In this document: in pieces, positions 53,716 through 63,079 of the stretch
How positions within the stretch are numbered: position 1 is the first letter of the stretch
Layout of the letters: each line of letters opens with the position of its first letter
NCBI RefSeq assembly: GCF_026625565.1
Contig: NZ_CP112998.1
Span: 622,501-686,500, forward strand
From: Dyadobacter pollutisoli
GTDB taxonomy: Bacteria > Bacteroidota > Bacteroidia > Cytophagales > Spirosomataceae
Reading direction: 5' to 3'
DNA length: 64,000 bases
The notes under the pieces: generated by a model
The model's database searches: none
What the model was told of the DNA's origin: nothing
The model's input: only the letters and a program-made list of their open reading frames with translations
Position numbers and translations under genes: made by a program

Positions 53716-54243
53716 ATGAAAAGATCAGACATTAACCCGATGCCACCCTTCTTTGACCGTTACATTAATCTGGTCGAGGACATCGATATTTTTGAGGCCT
53801 TTGAAAAATACACCCCCGGGCAGGTCTACTGTGAAATCTCAAAGTTAAGCGCGCTGGGCGACCAGGTTTACGCGGAAAACAAATGGACCGTTCGTGATAT
53901 TTTGCAGCATGTCATTGACAATGAACGGATCATGTCCTACCGTGCTTTGCGTTTTTCAAGAAATGATCGAACCGAGCTTCCCGGTTATGATGAAGCCGTT
54001 CTGGGCGCCAATACCATGGCCGGTCAGCGCACGATCCAGGATTTGATGGAAGAATTTGAGCAGGTGCGGGCCTCTACCAAGCTGATGTTCAAATACATGA
54101 GCGAAGGTATGATCCAATGCGCAGGGACGGCCAATCAAACCCGCATTACTCCTCTGGCATTGGGATTTGTGATCATCGGGCACCCGGTCCACCACATGAA
54201 TGTGATCCGGGACAAATATTTTCCATTGTTGGAGCTTTCCTGA
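53716..54243 (+). CDS. DinB-like protein, second copy
   Basis: A 175-residue DinB-fold protein with histidine ligands in RDILQHVIDNERIM and GHPVHHMNVIRDKY. It is not close in sequence to the DinB-like protein at 45509-46021, so the two are not recent duplicates. Co-transcribed with the DUF6265-like gene upstream. Confidence 0.87.
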   Translation: MKRSDINPMPPFFDRYINLVEDIDIFEAFEKYTPGQVYCEISKLSALGDQVYAENKWTVRDILQHVIDNERIMSYRALRFSRNDRTELPGYDEAVLGANTMAGQRTIQDLMEEFEQVRASTKLMFKYMSEGMIQCAGTANQTRITPLALGFVIIGHPVHHMNVIRDKYFPLLELS

Positions 54244-54280
54244 AAGTTGGGGCAGGGCGCGCTGGAAACTGTTTTACAGC

Positions 54281-54322
54281 AAAAAAGTATCGATAATCAT
54301 GGATGATCATCGATACTTTTTT
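54281..54322. terminator. Bidirectional terminator reaching into RES gene
   Basis: Arms 54281-54300 and 54303-54322 pair over 20 bp with one mismatch, with A- and T-runs at the ends. It serves the DinB-like gene on the plus strand; on the minus strand its right arm is the last codons (LKKYR, stop at 54307) of the RES toxin gene. Confidence 0.8.
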
Positions 54323-54774
54323 AGAATATCCTCAATCCCAGGATCAGGAATCAGACTTGTAGTACCTACTAGTGCAACCTGCTTATAATCCGGGTGCATG
54401 GTGTTAATCACATAATTAAATGCTTCCGGCATAACTGCTGAGGGTACTTTTAGCGCAATAGACTTTGCCTCGTGGTACCATTTATCTCCTGGTGGCAAGC
54501 ATGCTGAGTAGTCATTGGGACCCCTCCATGTCAGACTTAGGTTCGCTGCACTAACTTCTTCTATGGATGCAGTATCAGGAACAAAGATGAACATGATCTG
54601 AAAATCGTTGTTAAACCCAACTCCCTGTCTTCTGACCATGTTTTCAAGAAATGCCAATGGGATTGATTCGGCGGCATATAGTACTTTATTCCCAGCACTG
54701 TTCCATCTTCCCTGCATTCCGGATGCAAACAAAGATCCACCATACAATTTGTGGACAATTCTGTAAATGAGCAT
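54307..54774 (-). CDS. RES-domain toxin (NAD-degrading type)
   Basis: A 155-residue RES-domain protein: YRIVHKLYGG, then GMQGRWNSAGNKVLYAAES and LAFLENMVRR, with the Arg, Tyr and Glu residues of the family. Known RES toxins break down NAD+ and stop growth unless bound by the antitoxin. The gene starts 2 bp after the Xre-type antitoxin gene. Confidence 0.92.
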   Translation of the reverse strand: MLIYRIVHKLYGGSLFASGMQGRWNSAGNKVLYAAESIPLAFLENMVRRQGVGFNNDFQIMFIFVPDTASIEEVSAANLSLTWRGPNDYSACLPPGDKWYHEAKSIALKVPSAVMPEAFNYVINTMHPDYKQVALVGTTSLIPDPGIEDILKKYR

Positions 54775-54776
54775 AT

Positions 54777-55211
54777 TTATACCGGATATCCTTGTGCAAG
54801 TTTGTCAAGTTCTTCAGACAAAACGTCAACACCTCCGCCCGTGCCAAGCCAATCCGAAGGTTTTTCACTTGAATTCCAGAACGGTTTTTGAAGCCAATAA
54901 TTGAACTCGTCCACATTGCCAAAAATCTGTTCGCCTTTTTTGAACAAGGCAATAAGCTTCAGTAAATGCTCTCCGTACAGAGGATCAAGTTTTTTTTGCG
55001 ATTCTTTGTAGTTGCTGATCGTCCGGGAAGAAAGATTGATTAATGCAGCCAAATTTCTTTCAGGCATTTTAATGGCTTCGGCAAAATCATAAAAAACCTT
55101 TGGTTGCAGACCTTTGCGGGCGGAAACTACAATGGCAAAGTTAGTTGCTATGTCCAGATAAGTAAATTTTGCCTTCAGCGTACGCTCTGGCTGGTTTATT
55201 ACTGATTTCAT
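54777..55211 (-). CDS. Xre/MbcA/ParS-type antitoxin
   Basis: A 144-residue protein with an N-terminal helix-turn-helix-like region (MPERNLAALINLSSRTISNY) and a C-terminal DUF2384 toxin-binding part (FGNVDEFNYWLQKPFWNSSE, LLGT-like GTGGG). Antitoxin first and toxin second is the standard order for RES-Xre systems. It likely represses its own promoter in the AT-rich gap 55212-55430. Confidence 0.9.
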   Translation of the reverse strand: MKSVINQPERTLKAKFTYLDIATNFAIVVSARKGLQPKVFYDFAEAIKMPERNLAALINLSSRTISNYKESQKKLDPLYGEHLLKLIALFKKGEQIFGNVDEFNYWLQKPFWNSSEKPSDWLGTGGGVDVLSEELDKLAQGYPV

Positions 55212-55430
55212 CGCGATATTTTAAACATGAGTTCCAATATAAATATATGAATTTTTTCGCTTACGAAAATGAAATTTTTCTTTTTGTGTAATTTTTAATT
55301 ATGTGAGATTTTATTACCGCTCACCTGAAAGCTGGAAGCGAAGCTGATATTTGTATATTCGGTACATGGATCGGGGGCTCATTATCGTCTTATTTAATAT
55401 GGTAATTATCCTACATGTTTACGTAGTCAT

Positions 55431-58400
55431 ATGACGCTCCGCTATCTCATACAAATAGTCATTACCTTTTCCTTTATCCTCCTGGGTTCTGGCTTTTTTT
55501 TGCGGGGGCAACCCTTGGATTTCAGTCACCTTTCAGTGGAAGAAAACCTTTCACAAAGCAGCGTATACGCCATCACGCAGGACGCCAACGGTTTCATGTG
55601 GTTCGGCACGCGGGATGGTCTGAATAGGTATGATTCGCGCAATATAGTGGTATACCGAAAGCAGCAGGGTAATCCAAACTCACTTTCATCCAGTTCAATT
55701 ACAGCACTGCTCACTGACAGAAAAGGCCGGACATGGGTCGGGACCAGCAGCGGGCTAAACCTGTACGATCCAATCAAAGATCAGTTTGCCCGGATTTTGA
55801 GGGATACTGCCAATCCGCATTCCCTGTGGCATAACGCTATAGGCGCGCTGATGATGGATTCGTATGGTGATCTGTGGGTAGGAACCAGCCAGGGGCTCAA
55901 CCGGCTGCGTAATGCAGGCAAGTTGGAGTTCGACCGGTTGTTGAAAAGAAAACCCGATGGCGATACAAAGCGCTATTACAACATCAGGGCGATATTCGAA
56001 GACAGGGACAAAACGCTGTGGATCGGGACCACGACCGGTATCACAAAAGTGACACGGCTCGCCGGCGGAGGGTTTGCTGAAAAGCACTATTCTTTGGAAA
56101 AATATAACTCGCCTGGCTATCAGCAGTCAAACTGGATCAATGCGATTGCCGAAGATCAGGATGGGAGACTTTGGCTTGGTACGGAAAAGAAAGGGATAGC
56201 AGTTTTTGACAAGCAAAGGGAAAAGGTTGTCACCTGGCAGCCGATACCGTCGATGAACACCAGTTCGCTGCCTATCAGGACGATCAGAACAGACGCCCAG
56301 GGTAACTTTTGGATAGGGGGCATGTCGGGGTTGTTTGTAGTATCCCCGGACGCCAAACACTTCAGGCATTATACCAATGTCCCCGATAACCCCCGATCAC
56401 TAAGCGATCATGAGATAAGATCTATGTTTATGACCCGGGAAGGCACATTCTGGATTGGCACGCATTACGGCGGTGTTAATTATCATAATGCGCTTTCGCG
56501 CCAGTTCGGGTTTTTAAAACTTAACAGTCAGTCCGATCGGGTTGCATTCAAAATAGGAGGCCCTATGACAGCTGCGGCCGATGGGAACTTTTGGGTCGGC
56601 ACCGAAGACAATGGCCTTTATCTGGTGAATAAAAATCAGCAGGTCATCAGCCACTACCGGGATAAGGGTGCAACCGGTCCTTTGCTTTCCAGCGGAAAGA
56701 TCAAAAGTTTGCTGAAAGATCGTGAGCACGGCTTATGGATTGGGACGATACGGGGCCTGAATTACCTGGATTTTAAAAAGAATGAGATAACCCAATATCT
56801 GAGCAGGCCCGGCGATACCACCTCCATTGCCGATGATCGTATTTATGCGCTTTCCAGGGATGCGCAAGGCCGTTTGTGGGTAGCGACCTACCAGGGCGGA
56901 CTTTGCCGGTTTGATGCTGAAAGCAAAACATTTACACGCTTCCGCACTGCGGGCGGCTCTGCGGCCGGATTACTTTCCACTAACGTAACCTCTTTGCTGC
57001 TGGACTCAGAAAAACGGCTCTGGGTAGGCACCACGAAGGGGCTATCGCAAAAGCTGGGAGACAACAAAGGCTTTGCACATTACAGGGATCTTGCGAAAGT
57101 CACAGCACCAACGGATGAAAACTATGTAAACACGCTGTTTGAAGACAGCAAAAAGCAAATATGGATAGGCACAAGAGGTTCCGGACTGCACCTTTTCGTT
57201 CCGGGTGTGGGAACAACCCGGCATTTCGATGAAAGATCAGGGCTGCCCGGGAAGAACATATTAGGCATTCAGGAGGATGCAAAAGGTAATTTGTGGATCA
57301 GCAGCGAGAATGGACTGTCTAAATTCGATACGCGACGGACTTTTACCAACTATGACAAAAACGACGGGCTGATCTGCAAGGAATACATCGCCAATTCCAT
57401 TTTCAGGGATAGCCTGGGAGGGCTGTACTTTGGCGGCTTCAACGGGATCGTCCAGTTCAACCCCGACAGTATCCGTTCGAACCCGCACGTGCCGGTGTTG
57501 GTATTCACGGGATTGAAACTGTTTAATAAAAACGTACTTCCGGGTCCTGAAAGCCCGGTGCTTGCCAAAAGCATTCTCTATACAAACCATATCACCCTCA
57601 ATTATCTTCAGAATGTTTTTTCCATCGAATTTGCCGCGCTGAACTACATTGAAGGCCCCAAAAACAGGTATGCGTACCAGCTGGTAGGGTTCGACACGGA
57701 ATGGAACACAGTGAAGGACCCGGTGGCTACCTATATGAACCTCGAACCGGGCGAATATACATTGCTTGTAAAAGGAGCTAACAACAACGGGTTATGGAAC
57801 TCCACCCCACTGCAGATGAAGGTCACGGTCCTGCCGCCGCCATGGAAAACCGCCTGGGCCTACCTGATCTACATCTGTATTTTTCTCGGCCTGCTCTATA
57901 CCTGGGCGCGGTTCAACAAGGTGAAGGTGCAGCTGGGCCACGAACTGGAACTGGAACATCTGGAAAAACGGCGACGCAATGAACTGCACCAGACCAAGAT
58001 CAATTTCTTTACCAATATTATCCATGAGATCAGGACACCGCTTACCCTCATTATGGGCCCGGTGGGCGAGCTGAATGAGGAATTCGGGCAAAATCCGGCA
58101 GTCCGCAAGCAGCTGCGCGTGATGAAGGAAAGTACCAACCGGCTGCGCAGGCTCGTGGAGCAGCTGCTGGATTTTCAGAAACATGAGATAGGGAACGTAT
58201 GCCTGAAAGTACAAAAGCACGATCTCAACGACTGGCTGCAAATGACCTGCGACTCCTTTCATAGTTTCGCGGCGCTGCGCGGCGTAAAATTGCATTTCGA
58301 GCCGGACCCGACGGCACCGGAACTTTGGTTCGACGGCGGCGAAATGGAAAAAGTATTCCATAACCTGATAGCGAATGCCGTGAAATTCACCCCCACGGGA

Positions 58401-59591
58401 GGCAGGATTGCAATTAGTGTAAAAACTCCTCAGGACCTGGATGGCACGGTAGACGTCATTGTGGAGGATAATGGCATTGGAATAGGGGCGGATGATCTCA
58501 ACAAAATCTTTCACAGGTTCTACCAGGCCGACAATCCCAGCAGGCACGAGTCGGGCTTTGGGATCGGGCTGGCATTGAGTAAAAATATCGTGGAGCTGCA
58601 TCATGGCACTATTTTGGCCGAAAGCATGGAATCCGTCCGTGGAGAAAGGGGCTATACCCGCTTCATTATCTCATTGCCGCTTGGAAACCAGGCCTATTCC
58701 AGTGAGCAGCTCTCTTGCGTAAGCCGGGAGCAGGATTATGACAGCACGCCGGAACATGCACTGCCCGCCATGGCCGATCTGGGAAATATACTTCAAACAG
58801 AAGAGGCACAAAGTAAGAAAGTGGGGCCCCGCAAGCCTTTGGTCATGATCGTCGAAGACCAGGAAGACCTGCGTGCTTACTTAAAGGGCCTTTTATGTCA
58901 AAATTATCAGGTTATTGAAGCCCCCCACGGCTCGGCAGCATGGGCGGAGGCTACCAGCGTTTTGCCGGATCTGATCATCAGCGACGTGGCCATGCCGGTG
59001 ATGGATGGCGTCGAGTTTACCAGACTGATCAAAACAGACCACCGCACAAACCACATACCCGTTATTCTGCTCACAGCCCGGGATACTGTGGCCCACCAGC
59101 TTACCGGATTTGAAAACGGCGCTGACGATTACGTGACTAAACCCTTTTATCCGAAATTACTGCTTACCCGCGTGCAGAACCTGTTGCGGTTGCGGGAGGA
59201 CTTGAAGGAGAAATTCAAGCACAGGATCAGTATGGAGCCGGTCGTCAACCAAACCGGGCATCCCGACGAGCTGTTTCTAAACCGCCTGATGACCATCATC
59301 GAACAGAACCTGGGAAATCCGGATTTCAACCTGGCTGAAATGGTCAGCGAGATCGGGATGAGCAGACCGGTACTGTTGCGGAAAATAAAAATGCTCACCG
59401 GCTGCAGCACTATGGACCTGGTGCGCTCGGTCCGTCTTAAAAAAGCTAAAATCCTGCTGCGCCAGCAAGCGATGACCATTTCCGAAGTGGCCTTTACGGT
59501 AGGGTTCAGTGACCCCAAACATTTCAGTAAAACTTTCCGTAACGAATTCGGTAAGTCGCCCAGCGAGTACATCGGCTCAGCCGACTCCTGA
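55431..59591 (+). CDS. Hybrid two-component regulator (HTCS)
   Basis: A 1386-residue one-protein signalling system. Signal/anchor at 1-26; about fourteen Reg_prop propeller repeats to residue 690 (MWFGTRDGLNRYD, TWVGTSSGLNLYD and similar); a Y_Y_Y domain; a membrane segment near 805-825; histidine kinase with His865 in IIHEIRTPL and an HATPase domain; a receiver with Asp1185 in IISDVAMPVMDG; and a C-terminal AraC-type DNA-binding domain from about 1285. Such regulators sense a glycan breakdown product in the periplasm and turn on the adjacent susC/susD genes. Confidence 0.96.
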   Translation: MTLRYLIQIVITFSFILLGSGFFLRGQPLDFSHLSVEENLSQSSVYAITQDANGFMWFGTRDGLNRYDSRNIVVYRKQQGNPNSLSSSSITALLTDRKGRTWVGTSSGLNLYDPIKDQFARILRDTANPHSLWHNAIGALMMDSYGDLWVGTSQGLNRLRNAGKLEFDRLLKRKPDGDTKRYYNIRAIFEDRDKTLWIGTTTGITKVTRLAGGGFAEKHYSLEKYNSPGYQQSNWINAIAEDQDGRLWLGTEKKGIAVFDKQREKVVTWQPIPSMNTSSLPIRTIRTDAQGNFWIGGMSGLFVVSPDAKHFRHYTNVPDNPRSLSDHEIRSMFMTREGTFWIGTHYGGVNYHNALSRQFGFLKLNSQSDRVAFKIGGPMTAAADGNFWVGTEDNGLYLVNKNQQVISHYRDKGATGPLLSSGKIKSLLKDREHGLWIGTIRGLNYLDFKKNEITQYLSRPGDTTSIADDRIYALSRDAQGRLWVATYQGGLCRFDAESKTFTRFRTAGGSAAGLLSTNVTSLLLDSEKRLWVGTTKGLSQKLGDNKGFAHYRDLAKVTAPTDENYVNTLFEDSKKQIWIGTRGSGLHLFVPGVGTTRHFDERSGLPGKNILGIQEDAKGNLWISSENGLSKFDTRRTFTNYDKNDGLICKEYIANSIFRDSLGGLYFGGFNGIVQFNPDSIRSNPHVPVLVFTGLKLFNKNVLPGPESPVLAKSILYTNHITLNYLQNVFSIEFAALNYIEGPKNRYAYQLVGFDTEWNTVKDPVATYMNLEPGEYTLLVKGANNNGLWNSTPLQMKVTVLPPPWKTAWAYLIYICIFLGLLYTWARFNKVKVQLGHELELEHLEKRRRNELHQTKINFFTNIIHEIRTPLTLIMGPVGELNEEFGQNPAVRKQLRVMKESTNRLRRLVEQLLDFQKHEIGNVCLKVQKHDLNDWLQMTCDSFHSFAALRGVKLHFEPDPTAPELWFDGGEMEKVFHNLIANAVKFTPTGGRIAISVKTPQDLDGTVDVIVEDNGIGIGADDLNKIFHRFYQADNPSRHESGFGIGLALSKNIVELHHGTILAESMESVRGERGYTRFIISLPLGNQAYSSEQLSCVSREQDYDSTPEHALPAMADLGNILQTEEAQSKKVGPRKPLVMIVEDQEDLRAYLKGLLCQNYQVIEAPHGSAAWAEATSVLPDLIISDVAMPVMDGVEFTRLIKTDHRTNHIPVILLTARDTVAHQLTGFENGADDYVTKPFYPKLLLTRVQNLLRLREDLKEKFKHRISMEPVVNQTGHPDELFLNRLMTIIEQNLGNPDFNLAEMVSEIGMSRPVLLRKIKMLTGCSTMDLVRSVRLKKAKILLRQQAMTISEVAFTVGFSDPKHFSKTFRNEFGKSPSEYIGSADS

Positions 59592-59626
59592 TCCCAGAAT
59601 TACCCTGGATCGAGCTCTTTCATTCT

Positions 59627-59675
59627 AATGCACTGTTTCGCCGCCCGTTAAGGCGAAACAGTGCATTTTGTTTTT
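59627..59675 (+). terminator. HTCS gene terminator
   Basis: Perfect 16-bp stem, 59627-59642 with 59652-59667, a 9-nt loop and a T-rich tail TTGTTTTT. It starts 36 bp after the regulator stop and separates it from the susC unit. Confidence 0.92.
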
Positions 59676-59788
59676 AATTTCTTGTAGAAATCTTCGCTCA
59701 GAGCATTTTTGACACCTATTTGAGCTTTTTATCCACCTCGAAAAGGTGATGAAGGGGGTAAAATTGTATTGGATTTTTACCGTGAAAA

Positions 59789-59899
59789 ATGTTTAAAATT
59801 AAAGACAGTCGACGCGCCTTAACCCGAGCCCTGGTGGAGACCCTTCTGGTGACCTCCCTGATCATTGTATTTCTTCTTATTCTTTCCTTCCTGTTATAA
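59789..59899 (+). CDS. Possible 36-residue membrane peptide
   Basis: A short frame from ATG 59789 to TAA 59897-59899. The product has a basic start (MFKIKDSRRALTRAL) and a strongly hydrophobic second half (LLVTSLIIVFLLILSFLL), a single-pass profile. It lies in the 350-bp gap between the regulator terminator and susC, 42 bp before the susC ATG. No clear ribosome site; it may be chance or a leader peptide. Confidence 0.35.
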   Translation: MFKIKDSRRALTRALVETLLVTSLIIVFLLILSFLL

Positions 59900-59941
59900 A
59901 ACCCATTTAAAATCAATCTACCATAAATAAAAACGAGTTCT

Positions 59942-62900
59942 ATGAAAAAATCCTACAAGCTTTTTCCATGGCGAAGTCTGGCAGTCCTGTCCGGGATATG
60001 GCTGTGTCCGGGCTTTTCCGTTGAAGCACGAAGTAGTAGTCTGGCAAAAGTCAGGCACGAATCTGTGGTGGCCATTACGGTTACCGGAAAGATTACCGAC
60101 GAGAAGGGTGCCGGTCTGCCCGGTGTGAATGTGATCGAAAAAGGTACCTCCAATGGGACGACTACCGATCCGGAAGGAAACTACATGATTTCGGTAGCAG
60201 GGGCCAGATCGGTGCTTACATTTAGTTTCATCGGTTATCTCTCGCAGGAGGCTACGGTAGACAACCGTTCGACGATCAGTATTCAGTTGGTTCCTGAGAA
60301 TAAATCACTTCAAGAAGTGGTGGTGGTAGGTTACGGAAGCCAGAAGAAAGTGAATGTGACCGGGGCGGTTTCGGCCATCAAGATCGATGATAAGATCACT
60401 AACCGGTCGCTGAGCAATGTATCGTCCGGTTTGCAGGGGCTGGTGCCAGGGCTTGCCGTTAACCAGAACTCAGGTATGGCAGGCCGCAACAATGCATCGC
60501 TGGTCATTCGCGGATTGGGAACGGTCAACAATGCGAGCCCGCTGATTGTGGTGGACGGCATGCCGGATGTGGATATCAACAGGCTCAATATGAATGATAT
60601 TGAGTCGGTCTCTGTCTTGAAGGACGCCACGTCCTCATCGGTTTATGGTTCCAGGGCCGCCAATGGTGTTATTCTGATTACCACCAAATCCGGTAAGGGA
60701 CAGGAGAAGGCAACCATTAATTTCTCGGGAAATTACGCAGTGCAAACGCCAACCAAATCCTACGATTTCCTGGCCGATTACGCGCGGACACTCACCATTC
60801 ATCAGCGGGCGGCGGCAGTCAACACGCTGCGGTCCAACTTCAACTTCAAAGATGGGACAATAGACCAATGGCTGGCATTGGGCATGCTCGATCCGGTCGC
60901 TTATCCCAACACCGACTGGTGGGACGTGATCATGCGTACAGGCTCTGTGCAGAACTACAACCTGTCGGCCTCGGGTGGTGGTGATAAATCCAATTTCTTT
61001 ATTTCTGTTGGCATGATGAATGAAAAGGGTTTGCAGATCAACAATGATTATAAGCGTTATAATGCCCGTTTCAATTATGACTACAAGATCAGAAAGAACA
61101 TCAATACCGGTATCAAATTCAACGGTAACTGGTCGAATCTGACCTACGCCCTGGAAGACGGCTTTACCGATGACGCTTCAACCAATACGGCCGGTTTTGA
61201 CATGCAATACGCAATCCCGGGCATCCTTCCCTATGATCCTGTCACCGGATATTTTGGCGGTGTAATGGCTTACAATGAGGACCCCCAGGCCTATAACCCC
61301 TATACGCTGTACATCAACCAGCTCAATAGGCAAAACCGCCAGGAAGCCAACACGAGCCTGTACCTTGACTGGACACCGATCAAAGGATTGACTGCCCGGG
61401 TGGATTACGCACTCAACTATTATAATCAGTTCCGCTGGAATGCAAATACACCGAATCAGTCATACAACTTTCAGACAAAGTCATTCGGTAGCCGCGTGTA
61501 TGTTGGGCCCAACGCAGGCGTAGGCAACTTTACCAACACAGGCTACAAAACTTTGCTGAACGGCCGGTTGAACTACAATACCACCATCGCCAAGCATCAT
61601 GAGATCGGGGCGATGTTCGTATATAGCGAAGAGTACTGGTATGATCGCTATCAGGCCACTTCCCGTAACGACAGGCTGCATCCATCCCTACACGAAGTGG
61701 ACGCGGCCCTTACCGATATTCAATCCACAGCCGGAAATTCATCGACAGAAGGCTTGCGTTCCTACATTGGCCGCGTCAACTACGCCGCATTTGACAAATA
61801 TCTGCTCGAAGTGAACTTCCGCTCCGATGGCTCTTCCAAATTCCTGCCCGGTAGCCAGTTCGGTCTTTTCCCGTCAGCCGCATTGGGATGGCGTTTTACC
61901 GAAGAAGGTTTTATCAACCAATACACCGCCAACTTTCTTTCCAATGGTAAAATCAGGGCATCTTATGGAAGCCTTGGCAACAACAGCGGGGTGGACCGCT
62001 ACGAGCAGCAGTCGACGCTGGCCGCTGGTAATTATATGGTCAATGCAGGCATCGTAAAGGGATTTATCAATAAAAAACTGGTTAATAAAAACCTCTCATG
62101 GGAGAACACGAAAGTTTTCAACCTTGGCCTCGACCTGGGCTTTCTCAACAACCGATTGTCTGCCGAGATTGATTATTACGATCGCCTCACGACTGGTATG
62201 AACCGTCCATCGGAAATGTCGATCCTGCTGACGGGTGCTTACGATGCGCCACGCAAGAATATCGGGAACCTGCGTAACCGTGGTATCGAGGGGAACCTCA
62301 CCTGGCGCGACCGGAAGGGGGGGATCAATTATATGCTGGCATTGAATGCGTCTTACAACCGGACCAACCTGGAATCCTGGAATGAGTTCCTGGGCCGTGG
62401 CTACACGTTCCTGAACATGCCTTACCATTATCTTTATACCTATCAGGACCAGGGTATTGCGCAAACCTGGCAGGACGTCTACAATGCAACCCCACAAGGC
62501 GCTTCACCGGGGGACATACTGCGCAAGGATATCAACGGCGACGGACGCATTACCGACGAGGATAAGGTAGCATTCCCCAAAACGCAGCGCGACCGGCCGA
62601 CGACCAACTTTGCCCTGAATGGCAATGTCTCGTGGCGCGGTCTGGATCTTTCGTTCTTAATGCAGGGTGCAACGGGCCGTAAAGATTACTGGATCAATAT
62701 CTATAACAATGTCAATATTGGCGCACAGCGTTATGCATCCACGCAGGCGCACTGGGATAATCCCTGGTCGGTGGAAAACCGTGATGGCGCATGGCCAAGG
62801 CTGGGTGGCAATGCCAACCGGGAGGAAACCACTTTCTGGCTCGACGACCTGTCGTACATCCGCATAAAAAACGTTCAGTTGGGCTACAACCTTCCTGCGA

Positions 62901-63067
62901 TGCTGACCAAAAGGATCGGTATCAGCAACTTCCGCATTTTCGCATCGACTGAGAACCTGGCGACTTTTACCAAATTCCGCGGGCTTGATCCGGAAAAGGC
63001 GGGCAACAAAAGCGATGCTTATCCTTTGAACAAATCCTATTCACTTGGCATCAACATCGGCATTTAA
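59942..63067 (+). CDS. SusC/RagA TonB-linked outer-membrane transporter
   Basis: A 1041-residue SusC-family protein. Signal peptide of about 30 residues; a carboxypeptidase-like domain (VTGKITDEKGAGLPGVNV); the TonB-dependent plug beginning LQEVVVVGYGSQKKVNVTGA with SVLKDATSSSVYGSRAANGV; then a beta barrel to the C-terminus. It imports oligomeric nutrients through the outer membrane together with SusD, encoded 12 bp downstream. The upstream hybrid regulator is the likely controller. The substrate cannot be told from this part of the locus. Confidence 0.97.
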   Translation: MKKSYKLFPWRSLAVLSGIWLCPGFSVEARSSSLAKVRHESVVAITVTGKITDEKGAGLPGVNVIEKGTSNGTTTDPEGNYMISVAGARSVLTFSFIGYLSQEATVDNRSTISIQLVPENKSLQEVVVVGYGSQKKVNVTGAVSAIKIDDKITNRSLSNVSSGLQGLVPGLAVNQNSGMAGRNNASLVIRGLGTVNNASPLIVVDGMPDVDINRLNMNDIESVSVLKDATSSSVYGSRAANGVILITTKSGKGQEKATINFSGNYAVQTPTKSYDFLADYARTLTIHQRAAAVNTLRSNFNFKDGTIDQWLALGMLDPVAYPNTDWWDVIMRTGSVQNYNLSASGGGDKSNFFISVGMMNEKGLQINNDYKRYNARFNYDYKIRKNINTGIKFNGNWSNLTYALEDGFTDDASTNTAGFDMQYAIPGILPYDPVTGYFGGVMAYNEDPQAYNPYTLYINQLNRQNRQEANTSLYLDWTPIKGLTARVDYALNYYNQFRWNANTPNQSYNFQTKSFGSRVYVGPNAGVGNFTNTGYKTLLNGRLNYNTTIAKHHEIGAMFVYSEEYWYDRYQATSRNDRLHPSLHEVDAALTDIQSTAGNSSTEGLRSYIGRVNYAAFDKYLLEVNFRSDGSSKFLPGSQFGLFPSAALGWRFTEEGFINQYTANFLSNGKIRASYGSLGNNSGVDRYEQQSTLAAGNYMVNAGIVKGFINKKLVNKNLSWENTKVFNLGLDLGFLNNRLSAEIDYYDRLTTGMNRPSEMSILLTGAYDAPRKNIGNLRNRGIEGNLTWRDRKGGINYMLALNASYNRTNLESWNEFLGRGYTFLNMPYHYLYTYQDQGIAQTWQDVYNATPQGASPGDILRKDINGDGRITDEDKVAFPKTQRDRPTTNFALNGNVSWRGLDLSFLMQGATGRKDYWINIYNNVNIGAQRYASTQAHWDNPWSVENRDGAWPRLGGNANREETTFWLDDLSYIRIKNVQLGYNLPAMLTKRIGISNFRIFASTENLATFTKFRGLDPEKAGNKSDAYPLNKSYSLGINIGI

Positions 63068-63079
63068 AACAGCTTCATA

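Noticed and set aside
45509..54243. The two DinB-like genes as a recent duplication
   Set aside because: Their sequences differ throughout apart from the histidine pattern of the fold.
57792..58604. 270-residue open frame on the minus strand
   Set aside because: It lies wholly inside the kinase part of the hybrid regulator gene, whose plus-strand domains are clear; the antisense product has no recognisable domain.
59716..59916. 66-residue minus-strand frame in the gap before susC
   Set aside because: Very basic product without motif; it overlaps the more plausible plus-strand peptide and the likely susC promoter.
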